Notes: a model not told the origin generated them from the sequence alone. Counted from the first letter of the stretch, positions 40,695-47,364 are shown. The stretch: 47,364 nt of DNA from an uncultured Clostridia bacterium (GCA_947630825.1 CANRJA010000014.1:1-47364); one strand, 5' to 3'. Translations and numbers: made by a program.

Positions 40695-42971
40695 TTATTT
40701 ATTTTGTGATGTCCAGTAGTCTTTAAGCATATAGTATGATTTTTTAAGTCTCTCATGATAAGTTACTGTTTTGCCCCAGCCCTTTAAATCAAAGGACGGC
40801 ATCTTTAATCTGTATTCTGTGTTTTCCGACGAGCCGATACCTACATACATTTTGTCAATGTTCAAATTTTCAATGCCGTAACACTCGTAATAGTCGTCGT
40901 GAATCATCATCTCCGACGGATTGCTGAAATTCAAAAGCTGCCAGGGAATTCTTATTTCAACATAATCGCCCGAGAAGATAAAATCTGATAGAGAGTCAAA
41001 ATCCTCAGCGTCCGGATTGGCGTTTCCGTACCTCAGCTTGCCCGTATCGAATTTCTCACCAACTGGAACTTTTGGAACTATATCTTCTTGAGGTAAAACA
41101 TCTTCAACCCTCAAAGGCATATATATTTTTTTAAAAACCGGACTGTCCTTTTTCGGAGGATCTACATAAGGGTCAATGGCATAGTATTCATTAGCGTAAG
41201 TTGACCTCAGTGCCTCATACCGCTCCTGAACTTCAATTCTGCTGTTTTCTTTGCCGTTTATCACCATAAGAAAATCACTTGCACGTTCAAAAGAAACATC
41301 ATAGTTTTCACAGTATGTGCTTCCAATTTTCGGGTTGGTATCTATAGGCAGATACAGCGTGTCTTTTTTTGGGTCAAAGTTTTCTTTGTGAACTAAAAAA
41401 TATAAAAACTTCTCATCGTATTTCATTGACAGATCCATATCGCCCGACTTAACGACATTATCTTTCTCCGTCCATTCAGATATATCCCCGTCTACGTAGC
41501 AAACGCTTTTCTCCTCGCCCGGATCAAAGCTCAAAAGCCCGAAAAACTGCTCATTTGTTTGGTAGTCGCTCCAATATGGCGTATTATCTAAATCGACCGA
41601 ATACATAGTGTTCCATGTACGCTTGAACCATTCGTCCTGCCATGAAAATACACAGCTTCCGGCACAGCCTGCATCTTTAATGTCTTTATAGCAGTCAATA
41701 AGAGCCTGCCCTTGCTCCTGCTCATTCATATGACCCTGGTTACGATTGGTGTTTTTGTCCTGCTGCGCGATACCGCGACCAGTAGTTACTCCGTATTCGG
41801 AAATTACAACAGGTATATTATGAAATCTGTTCAGAGCTTTTAAATATGCTATATACGTATTTGTTCTTCCTAAAGAATCGACATAATCCTCATTCTTTAA
41901 ATAATCCTCAATTTTAGGTCCTTTCAACAAAGAGATTCGATACTTTAAATTATTATAATGTAAAATATCGAATTTTTTCTTTAAAAATTCTTCTGTGTAG
42001 TTTTTTGTTTCAAGTATTGTCTGCAAATAGTCAGGATAATAGGAATAAATATGATATGAGGCAAAATATCCTGAAATAAAAGAATCAGTGGTTTTTATAT
42101 GCTCTACATTTAAAACAGCGGTCTTCAAGCGGTACGAGGTCACAGTTATCGGATAAACAAAGGGGTCTGTCGTTGACCAGTTTGAAAAAGCCAGCAGTCT
42201 CTGCTGTTTATACCTTTTTGATTCATACTCGATCATTTTGTCGCCAGCCTCACACAGCATAGTCTCAAAAGGCGTAGCGTCTTCTGTAGTTTGAAGGTAC
42301 TTTCCTTTATACCCGGTTTTATCATAGCTGTTTTGATTGGTATATGTCACAATACTTGTTTCCCATTCAACGCCTATAATGTAACCTATAACCCATTGTG
42401 AAACGTCCTTGCGGTAGCTTCCCGAACCCTTATTGCCGTATGAAAGCGACAGACTTATTTTCCCGTGAAGAACGTCAACAAGCGTTCTGCAATCGTCTTT
42501 AAGCGTTTTAAAAAATTCATCATCATAGGCGTCGCAATGCGAGTTTAAGATGTAGTCATTAACCCAAACTCCGTGAAGCATATACAGCGGTTCTCTGCCC
42601 ATTTTTTCGCGCTCGGCATTATACTTGAAAAACGCATTGTAAAAATCGTCGTGCAAAATAGTGTAAACACGAATGGTGTTTGCGCCAAGCTCCTGAATCT
42701 GACTGAACCACCTAAGATATGTTTCCTCATCAATGGAAAAGTCGGTCGCCCACTCGCCTGGAATACCCACGCCCATATCAACGCCGCGTATCTCATATGG
42801 AGTATACTCGCCGTTTTGCTTCATATATATAGTATCTTCATCAGTTCTCATAAAAGTTGTAACAGGAGCGTTGGGAGCTAAATCAATATAAATTCCAAGA
42901 CGATAATATGCTATATTCCACACAAGCGCAGCCGCTACTATAACACATACCGCAACAATGAATTTTTTCAA
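40695..42971 (-). CDS. exported glycoside hydrolase-like protein with C-terminal carbohydrate-binding-like domain
   Basis: A 758-residue protein with an N-terminal signal anchor (about 3-24). A (beta/alpha)8-type domain (about 60-480) has clan GH-A-like features: IRGVDMGVGIPGEW, LGANTIRVYTI, IGYIIGVEWETS with a candidate acid/base Glu, and VVISEYGVTT with a candidate nucleophile Glu. A beta-rich C-terminal region opening with CYVDGDISEWTEKDN (about 500-740) is the usual start of CBM9/DOMON-like domains. Export-linked glycosidases are regular members of exopolysaccharide operons, where they trim or release the polymer. The exact GH family is not assigned. It lies 30 bp after the CotH gene and 26 bp before the HEAT gene. 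Confidence 0.75.
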   Translation of the reverse strand: MKKFIVAVCVIVAAALVWNIAYYRLGIYIDLAPNAPVTTFMRTDEDTIYMKQNGEYTPYEIRGVDMGVGIPGEWATDFSIDEETYLRWFSQIQELGANTIRVYTILHDDFYNAFFKYNAEREKMGREPLYMLHGVWVNDYILNSHCDAYDDEFFKTLKDDCRTLVDVLHGKISLSLSYGNKGSGSYRKDVSQWVIGYIIGVEWETSIVTYTNQNSYDKTGYKGKYLQTTEDATPFETMLCEAGDKMIEYESKRYKQQRLLAFSNWSTTDPFVYPITVTSYRLKTAVLNVEHIKTTDSFISGYFASYHIYSYYPDYLQTILETKNYTEEFLKKKFDILHYNNLKYRISLLKGPKIEDYLKNEDYVDSLGRTNTYIAYLKALNRFHNIPVVISEYGVTTGRGIAQQDKNTNRNQGHMNEQEQGQALIDCYKDIKDAGCAGSCVFSWQDEWFKRTWNTMYSVDLDNTPYWSDYQTNEQFFGLLSFDPGEEKSVCYVDGDISEWTEKDNVVKSGDMDLSMKYDEKFLYFLVHKENFDPKKDTLYLPIDTNPKIGSTYCENYDVSFERASDFLMVINGKENSRIEVQERYEALRSTYANEYYAIDPYVDPPKKDSPVFKKIYMPLRVEDVLPQEDIVPKVPVGEKFDTGKLRYGNANPDAEDFDSLSDFIFSGDYVEIRIPWQLLNFSNPSEMMIHDDYYECYGIENLNIDKMYVGIGSSENTEYRLKMPSFDLKGWGKTVTYHERLKKSYYMLKDYWTSQNK

Positions 42972-43001
42972 GGTCCGTCACCTCCTGATAAATGATTTAT
43001 A

Positions 43002-44492
43002 CTAGTGGTTATACTTCTTATTTCTAGATGGATGGCAATACTGTTTAAGAGTGTAAATATTTTCATCAAGCCATTCTCCGCGATTTTGAAGCCATGTTTT
43101 AAGCTGATCTACCGCTTCCTCGTGAGTTTTCAGATTACGTGATTTCGGAGTAAGCAGCTGCTCTTTAAAAGATCCAGCCCATCGCTTGTTATTTCGCTCA
43201 ACCGCAGGTCCAAGATAGTCAAGCGTATCATCTATATAATCAAACAAATAATCGTCGTTAAAATATGTACTGCGCAGTTCTTTATATCGTTTTAATATCT
43301 TATCGACAAATTCCTCATCTTTTATCAACATGAAAAACCATGCCTTGTAAATATTTGCAAACCCCTCCGTTGTTCTTATGTCATTCTGATCATTATCACA
43401 ACAATTGTTAAAATCCCAAACACACAATTTGTACTTCTCATCTATTTCCCTATAAACATATGTAGAATATCTTCCCGCATCGACATTCTCGGTAAATTCA
43501 TTAATAAGCAGATAATCAACAAAATTATCCGTATCTATCCAATTCCAGTATCCATAGTCTTCCGTATCATAGTCATAGGAAAACAGCGCTTTTTCAAATT
43601 TGGCATATTCAAGCTCAATGTTTTTTCTTCGCTCCTCTGTTAGATTAGGCTTTTTGGGATAACGTATACTTACATCATTATGAAGCGAATCGGTACGCTC
43701 CATATAAGAATAGATATCCCTAATTGATTCTAATTCAGCTTCAGTCGGTCTGTCCAGTCTGAGCAAAAAGCCGTTAATTTCATTATCCTTAACATTTTCA
43801 CTAAGATTAAGCCGGCAGTTCTCCCCATCTGTTATTGCCTCCACCATAATGTAAAGTCCTCGATAATCGCCGTTTATAAAAACCTCGCAGAAGCGCACAT
43901 TTGGCGCATAATCCATTATTTCGCCTGATATATTATACCACATATAATTGCGGACCATTGACTTATCAAGATAGGGTCCGTTTAAAACCCATTCGTGATG
44001 AGCGTCCATACCCATTACTGAAATATCCCTATTTTCACCATTGCTATCCACAAAATCAAGCAAATACGGTGCTTTTTCAAAGTGTCTTGAGGAATGGCCT
44101 CTCATGCGAAACAAACTGCGTGTTGTAAAATCCGGCTTATCGGTAAGATGGTTATTGCCTTTGCTTTCTATGTCGTTGTCAATTACAGAAACCTTTACAT
44201 TGATATAGTCGTTACCGTCCAAGGCTGTAGTGTAAATAGGCTCGCCGAATTGGTCAACCTCTCCGTTAGGAACACCCGGTATTTCCTGATTTTCAGTATC
44301 AATAACGACCAGCGGAAGATGCGAACAGAACACATCATCATTATGGTCGGTACACGGAGTGTATGCCGCTGCTTCCTTATGCTGGTGGTAGCGCTGGTTA
44401 TTTTCATCAGTATTCAAAGGAGAATACGAAAATGAAAAACACACTAACAGCATAACCGCCGTCATAACTAAGCCAAAAATCTTGAATTTCAT
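43002..44492 (-). CDS. exported CotH-family (kinase-like) protein
   Basis: A 496-residue protein with a signal peptide (1-23) and a CotH domain: FRMRGHSSRHFEKAPYLLDF, WVLNGPYLDKSMVRNYMWYN, FCEVFINGDYRGLYIMVEAI and CVWDFNNCCDND. CotH proteins are secreted or spore-coat atypical protein kinases. In the usual metal-binding WDxD motif the second Asp is Asn here, so activity is uncertain. CotH, VTC and DUF4956 genes often occur together in bacteria, as here. The substrate in this setting is unknown. It has an AGGAG ribosome binding site. Confidence 0.88.
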   Translation of the reverse strand: MKFKIFGLVMTAVMLLVCFSFSYSPLNTDENNQRYHQHKEAAAYTPCTDHNDDVFCSHLPLVVIDTENQEIPGVPNGEVDQFGEPIYTTALDGNDYINVKVSVIDNDIESKGNNHLTDKPDFTTRSLFRMRGHSSRHFEKAPYLLDFVDSNGENRDISVMGMDAHHEWVLNGPYLDKSMVRNYMWYNISGEIMDYAPNVRFCEVFINGDYRGLYIMVEAITDGENCRLNLSENVKDNEINGFLLRLDRPTEAELESIRDIYSYMERTDSLHNDVSIRYPKKPNLTEERRKNIELEYAKFEKALFSYDYDTEDYGYWNWIDTDNFVDYLLINEFTENVDAGRYSTYVYREIDEKYKLCVWDFNNCCDNDQNDIRTTEGFANIYKAWFFMLIKDEEFVDKILKRYKELRSTYFNDDYLFDYIDDTLDYLGPAVERNNKRWAGSFKEQLLTPKSRNLKTHEEAVDQLKTWLQNRGEWLDENIYTLKQYCHPSRNKKYNH

Positions 44493-44535
44493 TCACTCAT
44501 CTCCTCTAAATGTATTCTATATATATTGCTGTTCT

Positions 44536-45213
44536 TTAACTGCTGATGTCGTCATTTTGCATAACCATATTAAAATACTCTATATTCCCAATGGCGTAAA
44601 CAGCGTCTGTAATACTCTTTCCTGCTTTCTTTTCCCTGTCAATAAGTCTTTTGTTTATCTCAAAGATAAATTCCACGCCGGTTTCGGTAGTATTTTTAAC
44701 ACGAAGGTTTGCTTTTCTTGAATAACGCTGGAATATCAAGGCTTCGACCTTATCCTCGTTGACCCTCGCCGTTCTAATTATAAGAAGCATTCTTCCGTCA
44801 TTTCGCAGTCTGCCGAAAAGCAGCAGAAGTACAAACGCAAAGGCGCTTCCTACTGCCGCAACAAGATAATCTCCCGAACCGCAGCATATACCCACAACTA
44901 TAGTCCAGAAAATATAAACCGTATCTCTCGAATCCTTTATAGCCGTTCTGAAACGCACAATGGAAAGCGCACCCACCATACCGAGTGAAAGCGCGATATT
45001 GTTTCCGATAACTATCATAACCGTTGTGGTTATCAGCGTAAGAGCAACTAAAGATACGTTAAACTTTTTACTGTAGATACTTCCGTCATGAGAAAGCCTG
45101 TAGGATAAAAATATGAAACAGGCTATAACAGCGGCAGCCGCCAGACGTATAATTATAATTTGTGTTGTAAGATCTCCGCTTGAATCAAAAAGATTTAAAA
45201 GTTGTTCTCTCAT
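44536..45213 (-). CDS. DUF4956 membrane protein
   Basis: A 225-residue protein with four hydrophobic helices in the first 130 residues (LVALTLITTTVMIVIGNNIA, SLGMVGALSIVRFRTAIKDS, FWTIVVGICCGSG). A soluble C-terminal domain follows (LLIIRTARVNEDKVEALIFQ). The GMVGALSIVRFRTA motif is the mark of the DUF4956 family, whose genes accompany VTC and CotH genes. No function is established. Starts 19 bp after the VTC gene, same transcript. Confidence 0.88.
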   Translation of the reverse strand: MREQLLNLFDSSGDLTTQIIIIRLAAAAVIACFIFLSYRLSHDGSIYSKKFNVSLVALTLITTTVMIVIGNNIALSLGMVGALSIVRFRTAIKDSRDTVYIFWTIVVGICCGSGDYLVAAVGSAFAFVLLLLFGRLRNDGRMLLIIRTARVNEDKVEALIFQRYSRKANLRVKNTTETGVEFIFEINKRLIDREKKAGKSITDAVYAIGNIEYFNMVMQNDDISS

Positions 45214-45232
45214 ATTTATTATTCTCCTGTCA

Positions 45233-45928
45233 TTAATATTGATATTTAAGCACGGCGCTTCGCGCCAGACAATACTTGCTCACAGACAACTCTGAGCGAT
45301 CCGCCGTGTTTACCAAACTCTTTATGTGGCTGAGTAAAAAGCCGTTATACTTAACCTCGAGAACCGCATTAAACGGGTCAAGTACAGGGTACAAGTTCAA
45401 ACTTGGTGAAAATATATCAAAGCCTGCCTCTGTTGCTGTTATATGATGATCCAGTGTTATGCGGATATGGTTTTCCTTAGCGATAAAGGCACGCCTCTGA
45501 TATTCAACCGCCGCTTTGGGACGATAACATCTGCTGTGCATAAGTCCATACATTTCGTGAGCAAAAGGATCATCGTATTTCAATAGAACAGAATAGTCGC
45601 ACTGTATAAGCTGTTCGGCATCCGTTCGGCTTACTCTTAAAGACCGTTTTCTTTGGTATGCTCCTTCTTTTTTCTTTTCCTCCAGCATTGCGAAGTCCGC
45701 GTTCGGGTCATATATCCTCAGACGTATTTTACGCCTAAGCTCCAATCCGTTGATTTTATCATTGTAATCGCTATCTTCGGGCGTATCATAATATAATGAC
45801 CGAATACGATAGCCCAGAGCGCCGTTGTGTTCGTCCTCCTGCATAACGCTGCTTAAAAGACCGCACAGCTTTTGACCGTCTGCTATTGTCATCAAGTATT
45901 TCTTTTCCTGTCTCAAAACCTCATTCAT
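45233..45928 (-). CDS. VTC-domain protein (polyphosphate polymerase-like)
   Basis: A 231-residue VTC domain, the fold that makes polyphosphate from ATP in yeast VTC4. The basic tunnel and metal residues are visible: RQEKKYLM near the start, RIRSLYYDTP, ELRRKIRLRIYD, LEEKKKEGAYQRKR, AVEYQRRAF, RITLDHHIT, AVLEVKYNG and SKYCLARS. It is the first gene behind the c-di-GMP riboswitch, with GGGGTGAT as ribosome binding site. Bacterial stand-alone VTC proteins have no settled role; linkage to CotH suggests phosphate supply or phosphorylation in the envelope. That is inference. Confidence 0.88.
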   Translation of the reverse strand: MNEVLRQEKKYLMTIADGQKLCGLLSSVMQEDEHNGALGYRIRSLYYDTPEDSDYNDKINGLELRRKIRLRIYDPNADFAMLEEKKKEGAYQRKRSLRVSRTDAEQLIQCDYSVLLKYDDPFAHEMYGLMHSRCYRPKAAVEYQRRAFIAKENHIRITLDHHITATEAGFDIFSPSLNLYPVLDPFNAVLEVKYNGFLLSHIKSLVNTADRSELSVSKYCLARSAVLKYQY

Positions 45929-45950
45929 ATTTCATCACCCCAATCACAAC

Positions 45951-45996
45951 AAAAGCTGCAAAACTTACACCATAAGAATGGTTGATGTTTTGCAGC
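45951..45996 (-). terminator. riboswitch-controlled intrinsic terminator
   Basis: On the minus strand GCTGCAAAAC (45987-45996) pairs with GTTTTGCAGC (45955-45964). An additional ACCAT/ATGGT pair lies above it, and TTTTGTTG follows. The 5' arm includes the last bases of the aptamer (GGCTGC), so aptamer closure and terminator formation are mutually exclusive. It lies 23 bp before the VTC start. Confidence 0.85.
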
Positions 45997-46070
45997 CTGA
46001 CAATCATAGCGGTTTAAATTACCGCCGTAGACTCATAGCTTTGCGCCGCCTCTTTTCAAAGGCTTTGCCC
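45992..46070 (-). ncRNA. c-di-GMP-I (GEMM-I) riboswitch aptamer
   Basis: Read on the minus strand, the segment has the GEMM-I conserved blocks in order: GGGCAAAGCC, TTTGAAAAGAGGC (GNRA-type tetraloop arm), GCGCAAAGCT, GAGTCTACGGCGGTAA, and CCGCTATGATTGTCAGGCTGC without its last base. The GCA of the first block can pair with UGC at the 3' end to close the outer helix. That 3' strand is also the 5' arm of the following terminator. Stabilising the aptamer should therefore block termination (an ON switch), which is inference from the overlap. It lies upstream of VTC and the whole matrix cluster. Confidence 0.88.
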
Positions 46071-46092
46071 TTTTTTCCAAATTATCCAGCGT

Positions 46093-46122
46093 ATAGTATT
46101 TAAAAATTTATTCTAATATCAA
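46093..46122 (-). promoter_or_regulatory. proximal promoter of the riboswitch transcript
   Basis: On the minus strand TTGATA (46117-46122) and TACTAT (46093-46098) are 18 bp apart. Transcription would begin about 15-20 nt before the aptamer. Confidence 0.5.
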
Positions 46123-46170
46123 AGTAGTTATAAGCTTCATATTTAATTAATATTCAATCGCTACAAAAAC

Positions 46171-46206
46171 ACTAAAAGACGCAATACACCTTTGTATAAT
46201 ACGTCT
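46171..46206 (-). terminator. upstream hairpin with T-run in the cluster leader
   Basis: On the minus strand AGACG and ATACA arms pair with TGTAT and CGTCT around AAGG, followed by TTTTAGTGTTTTT. It would stop transcripts from the distal promoter before they reach the riboswitch, or attenuate them. Confidence 0.55.
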
Positions 46207-46227
46207 CAGTCCCATAAAATGTTTATT

Positions 46228-46302
46228 TTAAAAATGTGTATAACAAACAGTGAAGAACTCTAAAGCCCCTTGTACATATTTTTTGAAATGTTTTTCACGC
46301 AT
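46228..46302 (-). CDS. possible 24-codon leader peptide
   Basis: A short minus-strand frame, MREKHFKKYVQGALEFFTVC and four more residues, starts 24 nt after the predicted start of the distal promoter transcript, with a weak GAGAAG ahead of it. It ends 22 bp before a terminator-like hairpin. Promoter, short frame and terminator form a tidy unit, but translation is unproven; it may be a small RNA instead. The rest of 46071-46380 holds no other gene that I can see. Confidence 0.3.
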   Translation of the reverse strand: MREKHFKKYVQGALEFFTVCYTHF

Positions 46303-46332
46303 ATTTTTAACTTCTCTTAACAACGTGCAAAC

Positions 46333-46361
46333 ATAATATCATATTTCGATTATATTGTCAA
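46333..46361 (-). promoter_or_regulatory. strong distal sigma-A promoter
   Basis: On the minus strand TTGACA (46356-46361) and TATTAT (46333-46338) are separated by 17 bp. It drives the leader with the 24-codon frame and, if readthrough occurs, the riboswitch and matrix cluster. Confidence 0.75.
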
Positions 46362-46374
46362 GCATTTATAAGCA

Positions 46375-46460
46375 AGAGCAACGGTGACGTTGCACTGGCG
46401 TGACGCCGGAGGCTTTGCTGCCAGAAGCAAGAAGCAAGAGGCAAGAGACAAGAGCATGTG
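46375..46460. repeat. heptad repeat and GC-rich module, copy 3
   Basis: Two short GC-rich hairpins (CAACG/CGTTG and GGCGT/ACGCC) run into GGAGGCTTTGCTGCC and then AAGAAGC-type heptads (46422-46453). The order of core and repeats is the reverse of copy 1. No gene recognised. Confidence 0.65.
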
Positions 46461-46494
46461 TAAACCCCTGCACGCAGTCCACCGTTGTATAGTT

Positions 46495-46674
46495 CTATTT
46501 TTCATCATTTATAGTATCATCTAAATTATTTATTGCATAATTTAAACATTGTATAACTAATTGGTTAGAAGATATATTATTCTTAAATGCAAGATTATCA
46601 ATTTTATTAGCTAGTTCTTCAGGCAAACGAAAAGATTTGCTTACCGAATCATAACCTTTTTTTATTTTCCACAT
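46495..46674 (-). CDS. 59-residue ribbon-helix-helix (CopG/Arc-like) protein
   Basis: A small DNA-binding protein candidate: MWKIKKGYDSVSKSFRLPEE, then LANKIDNLAFKNNISSNQLV and a helical end. The pattern of a short strand (SKSFRLP) followed by two helices is that of ribbon-helix-helix repressors such as CopG or Arc. It has a good ribosome binding site (TGGAGG 11 nt upstream) and a clear sigma-A promoter at 46730-46758. It diverges from the XRE gene. It could be a regulator or the antitoxin-like half of a lost pair; no toxin is adjacent on its strand. Confidence 0.7.
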   Translation of the reverse strand: MWKIKKGYDSVSKSFRLPEELANKIDNLAFKNNISSNQLVIQCLNYAINNLDDTINDEK

Positions 46675-46729
46675 AAGATTTTTCCTCCACTATTCATTTT
46701 TTTTATACGAATATTTTTATTACAGATAA

Positions 46730-46770
46730 ATTATAGTATTCAAACGAATACATTTCAAGCGTATTCGTTT
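46730..46770 (-). promoter_or_regulatory. RHH promoter with palindromic operator
   Basis: On the minus strand TTGAAA (46753-46758) and TATAAT (46730-46735) are 17 bp apart. A palindrome with arms AAACGAATAC (46742-46751) and GTATTCGTTT (46761-46770) covers the -35 box. The hexamer ACGAAT also recurs at about 46708, 46774 and 46798 in either orientation. The XRE protein encoded on the other side is the likely ligand. Confidence 0.65.
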
Positions 46771-46818
46771 AAATTCGTAATATAATCTATATATACCACG
46801 AATTTTAGGAGGATTTTT

Positions 46819-47025
46819 ATGTATTTTTATCAAAGAATCAGGGATATAAGAGAAGATAATGATATGACACAGCAGCAAGTTGCTGATGTTCTTAAAATAT
46901 CCAGACCTCAATATAGCTTATATGAAACCGGAACACGTGAAATACCTGTACATTTACTTAAGAAGTTGGCGGAATACTATAAAGTGTCAACAGATTATTT
47001 AATAGGTATAAAAAAACATAAATAG
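46819..47025 (+). CDS. XRE-family HTH regulator
   Basis: A 68-residue Cro/C1-type HTH protein that is all DNA-binding domain: FYQRIRDIREDNDMTQQQVA, DVLKISRPQYSLYETGTREI, then LLKKLAEYYKVSTDYLIGI. It starts 7 nt after TAGGAGG. Facing the RHH gene across a palindrome-bearing promoter region, it probably represses both genes. Such short XRE proteins are common in phage remnants and small mobile elements. Confidence 0.9.
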   Translation: MYFYQRIRDIREDNDMTQQQVADVLKISRPQYSLYETGTREIPVHLLKKLAEYYKVSTDYLIGIKKHK

Positions 47026-47083
47026 AAACAGCAATATATATTGTATAAATAGAGACACAATAAGTATTATAATTCTTCATAAT

Positions 47084-47112
47084 TTGACAAATTATTTATT
47101 TTATTTTATAAT
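47084..47112 (+). promoter_or_regulatory. sigma-A promoter of the holin-like peptide gene
   Basis: TTGACA (47084-47089), a 17-bp spacer and TATAAT (47107-47112) form a near-consensus promoter. The transcript would start about 57 nt before the peptide's ATG. Confidence 0.8.
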
Positions 47113-47175
47113 GTGTATAAGAGAGTGCTGTACATGAACGGTAGAGCGGTTTTATCCCCGAAAGGGGGTGGTAAT

Positions 47176-47265
47176 ATGGTATCATATTATGAATTATTTT
47201 CATTCATTAGCATGATAACTGAAATTATCACTCTAGCTTTTCTTATATTCAATAAGAAAAAATAG
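47176..47265 (+). CDS. 29-residue holin-like peptide, putative type I toxin
   Basis: The frame MVSYYELFSFISMITEIITL continues to a Lys-rich end (IFNKKK). It is a single hydrophobic helix with a short basic tail, the profile of Firmicute putative holin-like toxins (TxpA/BsrG/Hol_Tox group). The leader carries TCCCCGAAAGGGGGTGGTAA directly before the ATG, so the ribosome binding site GGGGG can pair with CCCC and be masked. This arrangement is typical of such toxin mRNAs. A consensus promoter precedes it and a strong hairpin follows. An antisense antitoxin RNA would be expected from the opposite strand but was not identified with confidence. Confidence 0.7.
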   Translation: MVSYYELFSFISMITEIITLAFLIFNKKK

Positions 47266-47282
47266 AATCTTTTTTAATAAAT

Positions 47283-47311
47283 AAATACCCCCGGCGTAGC
47301 CGGGGGTATTT
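47283..47311. terminator. bidirectional terminator after the holin-like peptide gene
   Basis: AAATACCCCCGGC and its complement flank the loop GTAG, with A-rich and T-rich edges on the two sides. It could end the toxin mRNA as well as a transcript arriving from the right. The final 50 bp to the window edge show a GGCACCTT/AAGGTGCC pair but no recognised gene. Confidence 0.85.
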
Positions 47312-47364
47312 CATATGCGGGCAAAGCCCTCTCTTATTAGCAGCACCTTGAAGGTGCCTGTCAG

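Overview
This window comes from the chromosome of a spore-forming, low-GC Gram-positive bacterium of class Clostridia. The order is probably Oscillospirales (Ruminococcus-like), but that placement rests on general gene content only. The evidence is a spoIIA operon (SpoIIAA, SpoIIAB, SigF), a complete GerA/GerB/GerC germinant receptor operon, two tandem boxes matching the Spo0A site TGTCGAA, AAGGAGG ribosome binding sites and sigma-A promoters throughout. No rRNA or tRNA gene was seen.

Layout. 1-1714: start of a probable ABC ATPase gene, an rsuA-type pseudouridine synthase and a membrane-anchored DUF4830-like protein. 1978-10284: a mobile element of about 8.2 kb inserted in the 3' end of lysS and flanked by identical 46-bp att cores. 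It carries a Tn916-type integrase and excisionase, a Rep_trans (MobT-type) relaxase, an FtsK/TcpA-type coupling ATPase, 28-bp iterons, a candidate oriT hairpin, a probable regulator and cargo that includes a secreted Fn3/Cys-pair protein. It has no mating-pore genes, so it looks like an integrative mobilizable element. 10255-25768: housekeeping and sporulation genes: greA-lysS, a DUF6514-like gene behind Spo0A boxes, nrdR, DUF421/DUF4363, gerKA-KB-KC, Asp23-fakA, purB, metY and the spoIIA operon.

26013-46071 is the most striking region. A plus-strand operon encodes two hybrid histidine kinases separated by an orphan solute-binding lipoprotein. Facing it on the minus strand is a long cluster: VTC domain, DUF4956, CotH-like kinase, GH-like protein with a C-terminal carbohydrate-binding-like region, HEAT protein, processive GT2, degenerate GGDEF-EAL protein, TIM-barrel-like protein, REC-HD-GYP, Hpt and a GGDEF diguanylate cyclase. 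The leader of this cluster carries a recognisable c-di-GMP-I (GEMM-I) riboswitch followed by an intrinsic terminator whose 5' arm overlaps the last aptamer helix. I read this as a c-di-GMP-switched exopolysaccharide or matrix system. The second messenger would be made by the GGDEF protein and degraded by the EAL and HD-GYP proteins. The HD-GYP would be set by a phosphorelay (hybrid kinase, Hpt, REC), and the riboswitch would sense the result. The pathway is inferred from domains and layout; the polymer and signal are unknown.

46380-47364: a dispersed heptad-repeat element, a divergent RHH/XRE regulator pair with a palindromic operator, and a 29-codon holin-like peptide gene that looks like a type I toxin.
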